Shown piece after piece: positions 42,338 to 51,268 of a stretch of DNA of 64,000 nt. A model generated the notes under the pieces. The model worked only from the letters and a program-made list of their open reading frames with translations. It had not been told where the DNA came from and searched no databases. The translations under genes were made by a program, and so were the position numbers. Source of the DNA: Alphaproteobacteria bacterium (GTDB taxonomy: Bacteria; Pseudomonadota; Alphaproteobacteria; Rhizobiales; Devosiaceae); contig JAHJWO010000053.1 of assembly GCA_018828145.1 (NCBI GenBank), positions 124,001 through 188,000 on the forward strand. Reading direction: 5' to 3'. Every line of letters starts with the position of its first letter. The first letter of the stretch is position 1.

Positions 42338-42847
42338 TCAGGTGAGGCGGGCAAGAATATCGTCAACGACGTCCGACACAGGGCCCGTCGTATCAATGGC
42401 TATGCCAGGTGGAAAATGTAGGCTGCTTCTATGGTAGCGGAGAACTACCGCGCGCTCGTCGGGTGCATGGCCGGGTTCATTGGGTCTCCCATCCAGCCGT
42501 TTGTTCAGCGTTTCGAAATCAAGGTCGAGAACAAAAACTTCGTCGAACACATCAAGGAATTTTTGAAAGTTGCGGGAGCCCCCACAGAAGAAAGTCACCG
42601 GACGCGTCGTGTCAGCCGCGATCGCACGCACCTCTGCCACGGGCCACACCCAGTTCGCGTAACTCCATTCGACGCGGTCCGCGCCATGCGGCGGCCCTGT
42701 AAGCGCCCGGCCTGTTTCTGGATCCCCAACATAGGCCAAGACCCGATCACCGTGAACGACATGGTGACCCCGCCGCTCCAGCTCAGTGGCGACGGACGTT
42801 TTTCCAGTGCCCGAGCTGCCTTCGATCAAATAGTTCCTGATGCCCAT
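42338..42847 (-). CDS. Small P-loop kinase (nucleoside/shikimate-kinase-like)
   Basis: 169 residues. Walker A IEGSSGTGKTSVATEL sits at the N-terminus; HGDRVLAYVGDPETG is the likely substrate or metal site, and VFVLDLDFETLNKRLDGRP includes the lid-region arginine. A kinase of a small metabolite is likely. It precedes the phosphotransferase gene on the same strand. Confidence 0.8.
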   Translation of the reverse strand: MGIRNYLIEGSSGTGKTSVATELERRGHHVVHGDRVLAYVGDPETGRALTGPPHGADRVEWSYANWVWPVAEVRAIAADTTRPVTFFCGGSRNFQKFLDVFDEVFVLDLDFETLNKRLDGRPNEPGHAPDERAVVLRYHRSSLHFPPGIAIDTTGPVSDVVDDILARLT

Positions 42848-43108
42848 AGAGCCCGTTTACAACAGCATGCGCACCGCTGGAAAGATCCTTCACAACAGAG
42901 CGCACTCAACCAGCAGGCAAGTCTGGGAAGATGCCGGTTGGCAATGACATTGTGCAACGGGTCGAACGACCGACACTTGTCCTCGGCGCTGACACTACAC
43001 ACGGTCCATATAGAGGCTTGGTGATTTGCGTGTTGGTGCCCAATCCCAATCGCCCATCAATCCTCCCCCATGTCGTCGCTGCACGTACCGGCGCGGCGCC
43101 GCCGAGTT
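42848..43108. other. Gap without recognisable feature
   Basis: 261 bases between the P-loop kinase start and the SDR stop. I see no supported gene, palindrome or terminator. It must hold the promoter for the kinase pair on the minus strand. Confidence 0.5.
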
Positions 43109-43894
43109 TCAAGTGGAGCGGATCATGCCGCCATCGACACGCACGATACTGCCGGTCACATAGGACGCCAGCCCGCTGGCCAGAAACGTGACTACAGCGG
43201 CCAGCTCGTCCGGCCGGCCGTAGCGACCTGCGGGAATGGTAGCGATCGAGTCGGCACGCACCACGTCCACAGTTTTTCCCAGCCGCTTGGCAGCCGCCTG
43301 GTCGAGTTCGTCGACCCGGTCGGTATGGATGCGGCCCTGCACCACGATATTGGCGGTGATATTGTCTGCCGCGACCTCGCTGGCCAGGGTCTTGCTCCAC
43401 CCCAGCAACGACTGGCGCAGCGCATTGGAGATGGCGAGGCGCGGGATCGGGGCTTCGACGCCCGACGAGGTCAGTGTGATGATCCGGCCCCACTTGCGCT
43501 GGCGCATGCCGGGCAGAAGAGCCTGGGTAATCGCGATGAGGGGTGTGACGAGGATATCGAACTGCCTTGAGAACTCGGCCGCCGCCACCGCGCCGGCTTC
43601 GCCCGGCGGCGGGCCGCCCGAATTGTTGATAATGATATCTGCTGCGCCGTCGGCAAGGATGGCGGCAATGAACGCCGTCACTGATTGTGGATCGGCCAGG
43701 TCGAGCAAATGCGCCGCAATGCTGCCCGTCGCGCCAGCATCGAGTTGGCCGGTCAAGGCGGCAATGGCATCGACCGAACGCGCGGCGCCGATCACCTGGC
43801 AACCCTCATTGGCCAGCGCGATTGCAATACGCGCGCCCAGCCCCTTGCTGGCGCCGAGCACGACGGCACGCTTGTTCTCAAGACCGAGCTTCAT
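43109..43894 (-). CDS. SDR-family oxidoreductase with altered catalytic residues
   Basis: 261 residues. The nucleotide motif GASKGLGARIA and the NNSGG motif are normal. At the active site the Ser is present (TLTSSGVEAP), but where YxxxK belongs the sequence reads SNALR, so both Tyr and Lys appear replaced (Ser and Arg). A known SDR side branch shows this SNxxR form. Last gene of the dehydratase operon; ATGA overlap with the aldolase-like gene. May still bind NAD(P) and oxidise a sugar acid. Confidence 0.87.
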   Translation of the reverse strand: MKLGLENKRAVVLGASKGLGARIAIALANEGCQVIGAARSVDAIAALTGQLDAGATGSIAAHLLDLADPQSVTAFIAAILADGAADIIINNSGGPPPGEAGAVAAAEFSRQFDILVTPLIAITQALLPGMRQRKWGRIITLTSSGVEAPIPRLAISNALRQSLLGWSKTLASEVAADNITANIVVQGRIHTDRVDELDQAAAKRLGKTVDVVRADSIATIPAGRYGRPDELAAVVTFLASGLASYVTGSIVRVDGGMIRST

Positions 43895-44823
43895 GCGCCG
43901 ATCTCCGCCAGGCGCCTGGCCTGCCGGGCCAGGAGACGCTCCACATCGGCAATGTCGAGCTTGCTCAGGGTTGCGCCGGGCTTGCGCAGGGCGGCCGACG
44001 CGATGACGCCGCGCTTTGCCAGCACATATTTGCGCGCCGCCAGGCCCAGCCCCTGCTGCTGCTCGTAACGAGCCAGCGGCAGATAGGCATCGAAAATGTC
44101 ATGGGCGCGCTCGACATCGCCCTTGCGGTAATTCTCCACTACGCCGACCATCATCTCGGGATAGCAGAAGCCAGTCATGGCACCATCGGCGCCGCGGCCC
44201 ATTTCCTCGGGCAGGAACAGCCCGCCATTGCCGCAGAGGATAGAGATGCGCCGCGTCTCGCCCTTGTCGCTCGAGGCGCGCAGTGCCGTGATCTTGCCAA
44301 GCCCCGGCCAATCTTCGTGCTTGAGCATGACGCAGGTCGGCACGTCGCGCACGATCCGGTCGATGACCTTGGGCGCAATGGTGACATTGGTGGTCAGCGG
44401 ATAGTCCTGCAGCACCCACGGCGTCTTGCCCAGGGCATCACCGACCGAGGCATAGAAACTATAGGCCTGGTCGTCGGTCTTGGTGGTCCAGGGCGGCGCC
44501 ACCATCACGCCTGCAGCGCCCATGTCCATCACGGAGTCGGCTAGCTCGCGCATTGGCGCCAGGCCGGGTGCCGAGACGCCCACCACGATGGGCAAGCGCC
44601 CGGCAACCCGGTCGATCACCCGCTTGGCGATTGCCCGGGATTCCTCGGAGGTGAGCTTGGGCGCCTCGCCCAACTGGCCTAGGATAGTCAGTCCCGAAAC
44701 GCCCTTCTCCTCATAGAAGTCGACCATGCGGTCAACGCTCGCCCAATCAACCTCGCCTGCGTCGGTAAAGGGGGTGACGGCAATAATATAGACGCCCTTG
44801 GCATCTTCGGTGAGGAGGGACAT
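43891..44823 (-). CDS. DapA/DHDPS-family aldolase or dehydratase
   Basis: 310 residues, TIM barrel. The Schiff-base Lys is in CVMLKHED, the catalytic Tyr in LQDYPLTT, and the GxxGE motif reads GQLGEAPKLTSEE. In catabolic settings such enzymes cleave 2-keto-3-deoxy sugar acids or dehydrate them. Standing after an IlvD/Edd dehydratase, this fits the second step of a non-phosphorylating sugar acid route. Coupled to the SDR by ATGA. Confidence 0.88.
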   Translation of the reverse strand: MSLLTEDAKGVYIIAVTPFTDAGEVDWASVDRMVDFYEEKGVSGLTILGQLGEAPKLTSEESRAIAKRVIDRVAGRLPIVVGVSAPGLAPMRELADSVMDMGAAGVMVAPPWTTKTDDQAYSFYASVGDALGKTPWVLQDYPLTTNVTIAPKVIDRIVRDVPTCVMLKHEDWPGLGKITALRASSDKGETRRISILCGNGGLFLPEEMGRGADGAMTGFCYPEMMVGVVENYRKGDVERAHDIFDAYLPLARYEQQQGLGLAARKYVLAKRGVIASAALRKPGATLSKLDIADVERLLARQARRLAEIGA

Positions 44824-44847
44824 GTGGCATCTCCGTTCAAGCAGTGG

Positions 44848-45708
44848 TTAGTGCGACCAATACAAGTGCTTGGCTGTCTGAGTGAAAACGAGGTCGTGGC
44901 TTTGCGCCGGCACCGCGGCAAGGCTCAGCGCCACCAGATCATCGTCCTCGGGCATGGCGTCAAAGAGCTCGGTATGGGGCCAGTCGCTGCCCCAGATGAG
45001 TCTGTGCGCATGATCTTGCGCGAGCTTCTGGACAACACTGCGATAGCCATCGTTGCTGGAATTGTCCTTGAGCCGATAAGGCGCTGAAATCTTGGTGAAA
45101 ACCCGGCCGCTATCGAGCCCACGTTGCAGGTCCTCGAGTGCGGTCTCTGGCGCATCCAGCGTCACGAAGGCCAAGTGGTCGATGACCCCGTCGATCTCGT
45201 ATTGGTCGCACAACCGGGCGACCGCGCCGATCGCATCGGGCCCAACCTGGAACTGCACATGCCAGCCGAAGGTCCTTATGCGCGGCGCCAGTTCAGCCAG
45301 TGCGTCGATCCCCACACCGCCCTTGTTGCGCAGGTTGATCCGCACCCCGCGTACGCCCAGATCATCCAGTCGCGCAATCTCGCTCACTGGCGTCCCCGGA
45401 GGGATGACAACGATCCCTCGGAGGCGATCGGGCGCGTAAGCGAGCGCATCCAGCAGAACGGTATTGTCGAGCCCATAGACGCTGGGCTGAACCAAGACCC
45501 CCCTGGCAATGCCAAAACTGTCCGCCAGGGCGAGCCATCCCGACAGTGTTTCCATCCGCGGCGTGTAGCTGCGTGGATTGGTCAGGGGTGCACCGGGCGC
45601 AAAGACGTGGAAATGGCAGTCGCATGTGCCGGGCGGCAGGCGCAGGTCGCCGCCATTGCGCAACGGCCTTGGGGGCAGGCAGAGCGCCGCCGCCTCAACC
45701 TCACTCAT
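44848..45708 (-). CDS. Amidohydrolase-2 family hydrolase (lactonase/LigI-like)
   Basis: 286 residues, metal-dependent TIM barrel. GTCDCHFHVF gives the HxH metal site, GVIDHLAF a further His and RLIWGSDWPHTEL the closing Asp. The family includes 2-pyrone-4,6-dicarboxylate hydrolase and sugar lactonases. Beside a sugar acid dehydratase, a lactonase that opens an aldonolactone is the simplest reading. Overlaps the dehydratase gene by 8 bases. Confidence 0.87.
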   Translation of the reverse strand: MSEVEAAALCLPPRPLRNGGDLRLPPGTCDCHFHVFAPGAPLTNPRSYTPRMETLSGWLALADSFGIARGVLVQPSVYGLDNTVLLDALAYAPDRLRGIVVIPPGTPVSEIARLDDLGVRGVRINLRNKGGVGIDALAELAPRIRTFGWHVQFQVGPDAIGAVARLCDQYEIDGVIDHLAFVTLDAPETALEDLQRGLDSGRVFTKISAPYRLKDNSSNDGYRSVVQKLAQDHAHRLIWGSDWPHTELFDAMPEDDDLVALSLAAVPAQSHDLVFTQTAKHLYWSH

Positions 45709-47398
45709 GCCGCGTGCCCATCAGGAAATCGAAATCGACCCCGTCATCCGCCTGGGTAACATGGCGGTCATAGAGCTGGGCATAGCCGCGCTCGGGTTCT
45801 GGACGCGCGGCCGGCATGGACTGCATGCGCAAAGAAAGTTCGGCTGCGTCTACCAGGAGGTCCAGACGGCGGTTGGGCACATCGAGTTGTATCCGATCGC
45901 CGGTACGGACCACGGCCAGCGGCCCGCCATCGGCTGCTTCCGGGGAAATATGCAGAACGATCGTTCCAAATGCGGTACCGCTCATGCGCGCATCGGAAAT
46001 GCGCACCATGTCCTTGACGCCCTGCCGCGCCAAGTGGCGGGGAATGGGAATATAGCCAGCCTCGGGCATGCCAGGCGCACCCTTGGGCCCGGCATTGCGC
46101 AGCACCAGGATATCCTCGGCCACGATCTCAAGGCTCTGATCATCGAGGCGCTCGGTCATGTCCTCCACCGAATCGAACACCACGGCGCGGCCCACATGAC
46201 GCTGAAGCGCCGGATCGGCAGCAGCATGCTTGATGACGGCACCGCGCGGAGCGAGATTGCCGGACAGCACGGCGATGGCGCCGGACGTAGAAATGGGTTT
46301 GGCGCGCGGGCGGATGATCTGGTCCTCATGGCGCGGCGCCAAGGCCGCAACACTATCCCCTATCGTGCCGCCAAAAGCGCGCGGCGCAGTCAGATCGAGC
46401 AGGTCGGTGAGTTCCGAGAGCAGGCGTGGCACCCCACCCGCAGCATGAAATTCCCCCATATAGCCCTGGCCGGTCGGCTTGAGATCGACCAGCACCGGGA
46501 CCTGCCGGCCAATTGCATCGAATTCGGCCATATCGAGCTTGCGGCCAAGGCGGCCATAGATCGCCGCCAGATGCACCACTGCATTGGTTGAGCCGCCCAG
46601 CGCCTGCAGCGTGATCAGCCCATTGCGCATCGCCGCGGGCGACAGCACCTGGGCCGTGGTCAGGCCGTCCTGGGTCATGGCGACAGCCGCCCGGCCCGTC
46701 TCCTCGGCGAGCCGCATCCGCTCTGCAGAGGTGGCGGGCGCCGAGCCCGCCATGGGCAGAGCAAGGCCCATCGCCTCCATCAGGGCCGCCATGGTCGACG
46801 CAGTCCCCATCACAGTGCAGGTGCCCACCGAACTGGCCAGCTTGCCATTGATCTCGGCGACTTCGGCCTCATCGATCTGGTCCGCCCGGAACTGCGCCCA
46901 CAAGCGCCGGCAATCGGTACAGGCGCCGAGCCGCTCGCCGCGATGATTGCCCGTGTCCATCGGCCCGGTCGGCAGGACGATCGCGGGGACTTCGCTGCTC
47001 GCCGCGGCCATCACCTGGGCGGGAAGCGTCTTGTCGCAGCCCCCGATCAGAATCACCGCATCCATGGGCTGGGCGCGCACCATTTCCTCGGTTTCCATTG
47101 CCATGAGGTTGCGCAGATACATTGAGGTAGGCGAGGCAAAGCTCTCGTGGATCGACATGGTGGGAAACACCATGGGCATGCCGCCCGCCAGCATTACACC
47201 GCGCTTGGCGGCCTCGATCAGTTGCGGCACATTGCCGTGACACGGATTGTAATCGGAATAGGTATTGGTAATGCCCACGATCGGCCGATCCAGGGCGTCG
47301 TCGGAGTAGCCCATGGCCTTGATGAAAGCCTTGCGCAGGAACAGCGAGAAGTCCTGGTCGCCGTAGCTTGTCAAACGTCTGCGAAGCCCGCGCGTCAC
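45701..47398 (-). CDS. IlvD/Edd-family sugar acid dehydratase
   Basis: 565 residues. Fe-S ligands are seen in PCHGN, GGCDKT and CTDC, and ALGGSTNAVVHL and ISDARMSGTAFG belong to the active site. Length and motifs fit the sugar acid group (arabonate, xylonate, galactonate type) rather than biosynthetic IlvD. The GTG start at 47398 has GGGAGG upstream. First gene of a four-gene minus-strand operon. A perfect palindrome at 47457-47469 lies in its promoter region. Confidence 0.92.
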   Translation of the reverse strand: MTRGLRRRLTSYGDQDFSLFLRKAFIKAMGYSDDALDRPIVGITNTYSDYNPCHGNVPQLIEAAKRGVMLAGGMPMVFPTMSIHESFASPTSMYLRNLMAMETEEMVRAQPMDAVILIGGCDKTLPAQVMAAASSEVPAIVLPTGPMDTGNHRGERLGACTDCRRLWAQFRADQIDEAEVAEINGKLASSVGTCTVMGTASTMAALMEAMGLALPMAGSAPATSAERMRLAEETGRAAVAMTQDGLTTAQVLSPAAMRNGLITLQALGGSTNAVVHLAAIYGRLGRKLDMAEFDAIGRQVPVLVDLKPTGQGYMGEFHAAGGVPRLLSELTDLLDLTAPRAFGGTIGDSVAALAPRHEDQIIRPRAKPISTSGAIAVLSGNLAPRGAVIKHAAADPALQRHVGRAVVFDSVEDMTERLDDQSLEIVAEDILVLRNAGPKGAPGMPEAGYIPIPRHLARQGVKDMVRISDARMSGTAFGTIVLHISPEAADGGPLAVVRTGDRIQLDVPNRRLDLLVDAAELSLRMQSMPAARPEPERGYAQLYDRHVTQADDGVDFDFLMGTRHE

Positions 47399-47456
47399 GA
47401 AATCCTCCCGCCGTCTACCCTGCGGCTCAGTCCGGCCATTCCTACAGCCACAATCG

Positions 47457-47469
47457 TTATTGTCAATAA
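47457..47469. promoter_or_regulatory. Perfect palindrome TTATTGTCAATAA, likely GntR operator
   Basis: TTATTG and CAATAA flank a central T. It lies 59 bases upstream of the dehydratase start in the divergent gap with the Gfo/Idh/MocA gene. The same half-site CAATAA or close variants recur at 47582, 51023, 51097 and 51130, around genes likely controlled by the regulator at 48601. Confidence 0.7.
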
Positions 47470-47581
47470 TTTATCCTGCCTCTTCACAGGAGACCCATTG
47501 TTTCAGGTGCGCATCTACGGTTAAAATCAGCCAAATGGCTCGCTCATCCTGTGACAGAACCGTCTGCAGCAAGCCGTTTCA

Positions 47582-47594
47582 TTATTGACAAAGT
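47582..47594. promoter_or_regulatory. Imperfect copy of the GntR operator
   Basis: TTATTGACAAAGT: left half perfect, right half with three changes. It ends 14 bases before the GTG at 47609, so binding would block transcription of the oxidoreductase and the GntR gene itself. Confidence 0.5.
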
Positions 47595-47608
47595 GGCGTG
47601 AGGTGGAC

Positions 47609-48601
47609 GTGCGGATCGGAATGGTTGGAGCAGGTTGGGTTACGCAGTATCATCTGCCTGCATGGCGCCTGGTGCCGGGCGTCGAGGTGGTCGCCATTTG
47701 TGACCCCGAGCCTGCAGCCCTGTCCCAACGCGCCGATGCCTTTGCCATCCCGCAGCGCTTCGCCACCCTCCACGATATGCTCGACCATGCCCAACTCGAT
47801 GCGCTCGACATCGCCTCGCCCCGGCAGTTCCACGCCGCCCATGTCCGCGCAGGCGCGGCGCGGGGTCTGCCACTTTTGTGCCAGAAGCCGCTGGGCGTCG
47901 ATCTGACTGAGGCCGAGGCGCTGGTGGACGAGATTGCCGTCCCCTTCATGGTCCACGAGAACTGGCGCTTTCGTCCGTACTACCGGGAGCTCAAGGCCTG
48001 GCTCGAGGCAGGCCTCGTCGGTGAGATAACCGCCATTCGACTCGATTTTCATTCGAGCGGCATGATCAGCGGCGCCGTTGGCCAGCGCCCTGCCCTGGTT
48101 CGTCAACCATTCTTCCGCCACGAACCGCGCCTGCTGGTCATGGAGGTCTTGATCCATCACCTTGATACGCTGCGCTTCCTCTTTGGCGAACTCGACCTCG
48201 GTAGCGCGGTTCTCGCCCGAAGCAACGCCGATATCATTGGCGAGGACAGCGCCATCCTGGGCCTGGCGCGCCGTTCCGATGGCGTGCCTTTGCAGGTTTC
48301 GGGCAATCTGGCAGTACACGGCGCGCCGCCGGCCCCCGCCGACCAGCTCTGGATCTGGGGCGCCAGGGGCACCATTCATCTCGACGGCGCAACGTTGCGC
48401 TTGATCGGGCCGCAACCTCGCGACATCGCGTTCGATCCCGCCAGCAGCTATCAGGCAGCCTATAATGGAGCGATCGCTCATTTCGTGCAGTGCCTGGCTG
48501 CAGGCGCCCCGTTCGAAACTGCCGCGACCGACAATCTAGAAACGCTTCGCCTGGTTGAAGCCGCTTACCGGATCAGCGGATTTCAACCCGCAGTCGTTTG
48601 A
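47609..48601 (+). CDS. Gfo/Idh/MocA family oxidoreductase
   Basis: 330 residues from the GTG at 47609, with GAGG 5 bases upstream; a TTG at 47585 would lie inside the operator and is unlikely. The N-terminal Rossmann motif is RIGMVGAGWVTQYHLPAW. The conserved E-K-P motif reads QKPLG here. The C-terminal domain is the usual open sheet. Such enzymes oxidise or epimerise sugars with NAD(P). It is coupled to the GntR gene, whose ATG overlaps its stop by one base. Confidence 0.9.
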   Translation: MRIGMVGAGWVTQYHLPAWRLVPGVEVVAICDPEPAALSQRADAFAIPQRFATLHDMLDHAQLDALDIASPRQFHAAHVRAGAARGLPLLCQKPLGVDLTEAEALVDEIAVPFMVHENWRFRPYYRELKAWLEAGLVGEITAIRLDFHSSGMISGAVGQRPALVRQPFFRHEPRLLVMEVLIHHLDTLRFLFGELDLGSAVLARSNADIIGEDSAILGLARRSDGVPLQVSGNLAVHGAPPAPADQLWIWGARGTIHLDGATLRLIGPQPRDIAFDPASSYQAAYNGAIAHFVQCLAAGAPFETAATDNLETLRLVEAAYRISGFQPAVV

Positions 48602-49299
48602 TGCTAGAGCAGACAATCAGGGACGCGCCGAGACCGACTGCCATGTATGACCAGATCAAGGATACCGAGCTCGACGACGTCAAGATCGTGCGAGCGCTCG
48701 AGGAGGATATCATCTTCGGGCGGCTGGCGCCGGGTGCGCGCCTCACTGAGGATTCCCTGCTCGGCCGCTTTCCGGTCACACGCCATTTCGTGCGGCAGGC
48801 GCTTGTGCAGCTCGAGCAGATGGGAGTCATCATCCGCGAGCGCAACAAGGGCGCCATGGTCCGCTCGCTGACCCCCGATGAAGTTCGCCAGATTTATGAC
48901 GTGCGCGAGCTGGTGCAACGCCAGGCCGCCTTGATGATCCCGCTGCCGGCCCAGCAACCCCTGATCGACCAACTGCTAGCCATCCATGAGGAGCACGGCG
49001 CCCATATCGAGAGCGGATATCTGCGCGGCGTCCACGAAACCAATGACAGGTTCCACCTGACCCTCTTTGGCGCTTCGGGCAACAAATACCTGGTCCAGAC
49101 CATCGAGCTCTACATGCGCTACAGTCTGCCGGTGCGCGCCAATTCGATGTCCGATCGCGCATCGCTGGACATTTCGCACAGCCAGCACAAGCTGATGATC
49201 GACATGCTCTCGGGCCGCGACAATTGGCTGTTGTCGCAGCTCTGCGTCGATCATCTCCAACCGTCCAAGCACCGCTACCTCGGCCTGGTGGGGAGCTGA
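48601..49299 (+). CDS. GntR-family regulator with FCD domain
   Basis: 232 residues. The winged HTH is in the first ~85 residues (KIVRALEEDIIFGRLAPGARLTEDSL, FPVTRHFVRQALVQLEQMG). The FCD effector domain follows, with Asp/His metal ligands in ETNDRFHLTLF and ISHSQHKLMIDML. FCD regulators usually bind sugar acids or other carboxylates and act as repressors. The neighbouring dehydratase pathway would supply such a ligand. Probably binds the TTATTGTCAATAA-type sites. Confidence 0.92.
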   Translation: MLEQTIRDAPRPTAMYDQIKDTELDDVKIVRALEEDIIFGRLAPGARLTEDSLLGRFPVTRHFVRQALVQLEQMGVIIRERNKGAMVRSLTPDEVRQIYDVRELVQRQAALMIPLPAQQPLIDQLLAIHEEHGAHIESGYLRGVHETNDRFHLTLFGASGNKYLVQTIELYMRYSLPVRANSMSDRASLDISHSQHKLMIDMLSGRDNWLLSQLCVDHLQPSKHRYLGLVGS

Positions 49300-49327
49300 C
49301 CGCGCTCCAAAGGGAGCAGGAGCGCGG
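49300..49327. terminator. Hairpin between convergent gntR and GH39 genes
   Basis: CCGCGCTCC (49300-49308) and GGAGCGCGG (49319-49327) form a perfect 9-bp stem with a 10-base loop, directly after the gntR stop and before the GH39 stop. No long T-tract; its position suggests a shared terminator. Confidence 0.6.
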
Positions 49328-49339
49328 CCAGGTTTCGCA

Positions 49340-50941
49340 TCAATAGTCGATGCGGAGCAGTGACACGCCCTGCCGCGGCAGATGCGTGGAGAGCGTGGCG
49401 GAGCCATCGGTGGCGTCCACGCTGATGGTTTCGAGCGTCGCCAACTGGCCAGCCGCTTCGAGCTTCTTGAAATTCTCGCCGCTGACCTCCTGTGGCGATC
49501 CCATCGCCTTCCAGACGCCAAAGGCATTGGAATGGTCCTTGTCCATTCGATAATGCGTCAGCTTGTGTTTGCCTGGCCGCAGGTTGCTGAGCGAAATGCT
49601 GACATTGGCCGCGCCGTCTTCCACGTCATCGTCGTGATAATTCCACACCAGGACACTGATTCCGTCAGCATCGCGGGTTGCCACGGCATTGACGTCGGGC
49701 TGATCGCGAATCCCGTGCTCCATTATCGTATCGATATCCACCGCATGGTCGCTCCTGGTTGTGACCCACTCGCCCTTCAGCTTGCCCAGCATGCGAAAGC
49801 CGTTCAGCACGGCCTTGTCCACGCCATTGGTGGCCAGATCGCGGAAGCCGTCGAACCAGGGCTGTTCCTCGAACAGGAACGCCCATGTCACCGCACCCTC
49901 GATCTCGATCCCTGCCCGCTGCGACAGCTCGTAGGTGCGGATCATGCTTTCGACCACATAGGCGCCATAGAGCGGCCCGTTGCGATAGCCGTTCTGCGGG
50001 TGCACCCGCGCCGAGCAGGCCGCACAGCCCTCGGGATCGGACTCACCGATAACCGTGGGCAGGTGCCGCAAGGTCGGGAATTCGTTGACGATGGCGAGAT
50101 TCGCCTCGATGTCCCGGAGTTGCTTGTGCAAACCCATCCGGACGTGATCCTTCCAGATCACCGGATTGCCTTTGGCGTGAAAGGCGATGAAGTCGATCGG
50201 CGCTTTGTTGTCGACCACATGCTGCAGGAATTCGCGCAGGAAAGCCTGAGCCTTGGGATTGTTGAAGGCCCCACAGGTATGGGGGCCACCGACGCGTGCG
50301 CCGGGTAGCGCTGCCTTGATGGCCTTTGCCGTCACGTCATACATGGCGCAGAATTCAGGCACCGTCCCTTTCCAGTAGTGCCCGTCTGGCTCGTTCCACA
50401 CCTCCCACGGCCAGGACAGGACTTTTTCCTCGCCATAGCGATCTGCCAGATGCCGGGCCCAGGCATGGATCAGGTCCGCCCATTTCTTGAGATCGTTCGG
50501 CGGCGACGCCCAGCCGGTCATGATGGTGACGTAACGATCTTCCAGGGACCAGCTGTGCCGGTAGGGCCCGGGATCGCTCGATAGGGCCTCGGGGGTGAAA
50601 CCCACCTGGATCAGCGGGATATTGCCCGCCTCCACATAGGCATCGAAGATGCCGTCCATCACCGTCCAGTCATAGACCGGGTTACCTTCTGCATCCTCGG
50701 TATAGGCATTGGTCGAGCCCCACTTCAGCGCATATTTGCCATCACCTGACGTCAAGAGGTTGTGCGTACGGATGCGCGGTGGCTCAGGGCTGAGTTCCGT
50801 CAGCTCCTTCAGCAGCTTCTTGCCATTGGCCGTGTCAGTGTAGTTGGGCTCATCATAGCCGAACCAGTTCCACAGCGGCCTGTAGGCGCCGCGGCTGGCG
50901 CCCGCGTCCACGGCAATATGGACGTCATAGCTCTCGGTCAT
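49340..50941 (-). CDS. Glycoside hydrolase family 39-like (beta-xylosidase type)
   Basis: 533 residues without signal peptide, so cytoplasmic. The (beta/alpha)8 barrel carries the acid/base motif WPWEVWNEPD and the nucleophile strand LPTVIGESDPEG; RIRTHNLLTS is an early-strand feature of GH39. A C-terminal beta-domain follows from about residue 420 (GISVLVWNYHDDD). It would release monosaccharides from imported oligosaccharides. Divergent from the Opp-type transporter, with three operator-like sites in the gap. Confidence 0.85.
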   Translation of the reverse strand: MTESYDVHIAVDAGASRGAYRPLWNWFGYDEPNYTDTANGKKLLKELTELSPEPPRIRTHNLLTSGDGKYALKWGSTNAYTEDAEGNPVYDWTVMDGIFDAYVEAGNIPLIQVGFTPEALSSDPGPYRHSWSLEDRYVTIMTGWASPPNDLKKWADLIHAWARHLADRYGEEKVLSWPWEVWNEPDGHYWKGTVPEFCAMYDVTAKAIKAALPGARVGGPHTCGAFNNPKAQAFLREFLQHVVDNKAPIDFIAFHAKGNPVIWKDHVRMGLHKQLRDIEANLAIVNEFPTLRHLPTVIGESDPEGCAACSARVHPQNGYRNGPLYGAYVVESMIRTYELSQRAGIEIEGAVTWAFLFEEQPWFDGFRDLATNGVDKAVLNGFRMLGKLKGEWVTTRSDHAVDIDTIMEHGIRDQPDVNAVATRDADGISVLVWNYHDDDVEDGAANVSISLSNLRPGKHKLTHYRMDKDHSNAFGVWKAMGSPQEVSGENFKKLEAAGQLATLETISVDATDGSATLSTHLPRQGVSLLRIDY

Positions 50942-51022
50942 GTGGTTTCTCCACCCTTCGATTGTTGGAAGCAGATGGGCGCACGGGCCCGGATCGTCGA
51001 TAGCAACCTATCCACAGCCGCA

Positions 51023-51035
51023 CTTTTGTCAATAA
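51023..51035. promoter_or_regulatory. GntR operator-like site upstream of GH39
   Basis: CTTTTGTCAATAA: the right half CAATAA is perfect, the left half has two changes. Located 82 bases upstream of the GH39 start. Confidence 0.55.
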
Positions 51036-51096
51036 TACTAACCATCCAGGGCTCATCTTCCGCCAAATTCTGGGGTTAAGTTGCCAATCTGATCTA

Positions 51097-51109
51097 TCTT
51101 TGTCGATAA
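51097..51109. promoter_or_regulatory. GntR operator-like site in GH39/transporter gap
   Basis: TCTTTGTCGATAA: shares TTG-T-C-ATAA with the palindrome at 47457. Centre 33 bp from the next copy, about three helical turns. Confidence 0.5.
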
Positions 51110-51129
51110 TCCTGTTGCCCTTGGATAAA

Positions 51130-51142
51130 AAATTGTCGATAA
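51130..51142. promoter_or_regulatory. GntR operator-like site upstream of the oligosaccharide transporter
   Basis: AAATTGTCGATAA, with the same right half (CGATAA) as the site at 51097. Located 127 bases before the binding-protein start. The 327-base gap 50942-51268 is AT-rich around these sites and otherwise empty. Confidence 0.5.
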
Positions 51143-51268
51143 AGACGTCGGGTTGGCCTGCGGGAGGATTAGCGCTGGGCCAAGCCTCGACGAGGGAGCG
51201 ACGATTCGTGGGCGGGATATTGCCCTGTCGATCGCCGCCCGCTTTTGCGGGCATCAGGAGGAACGACC

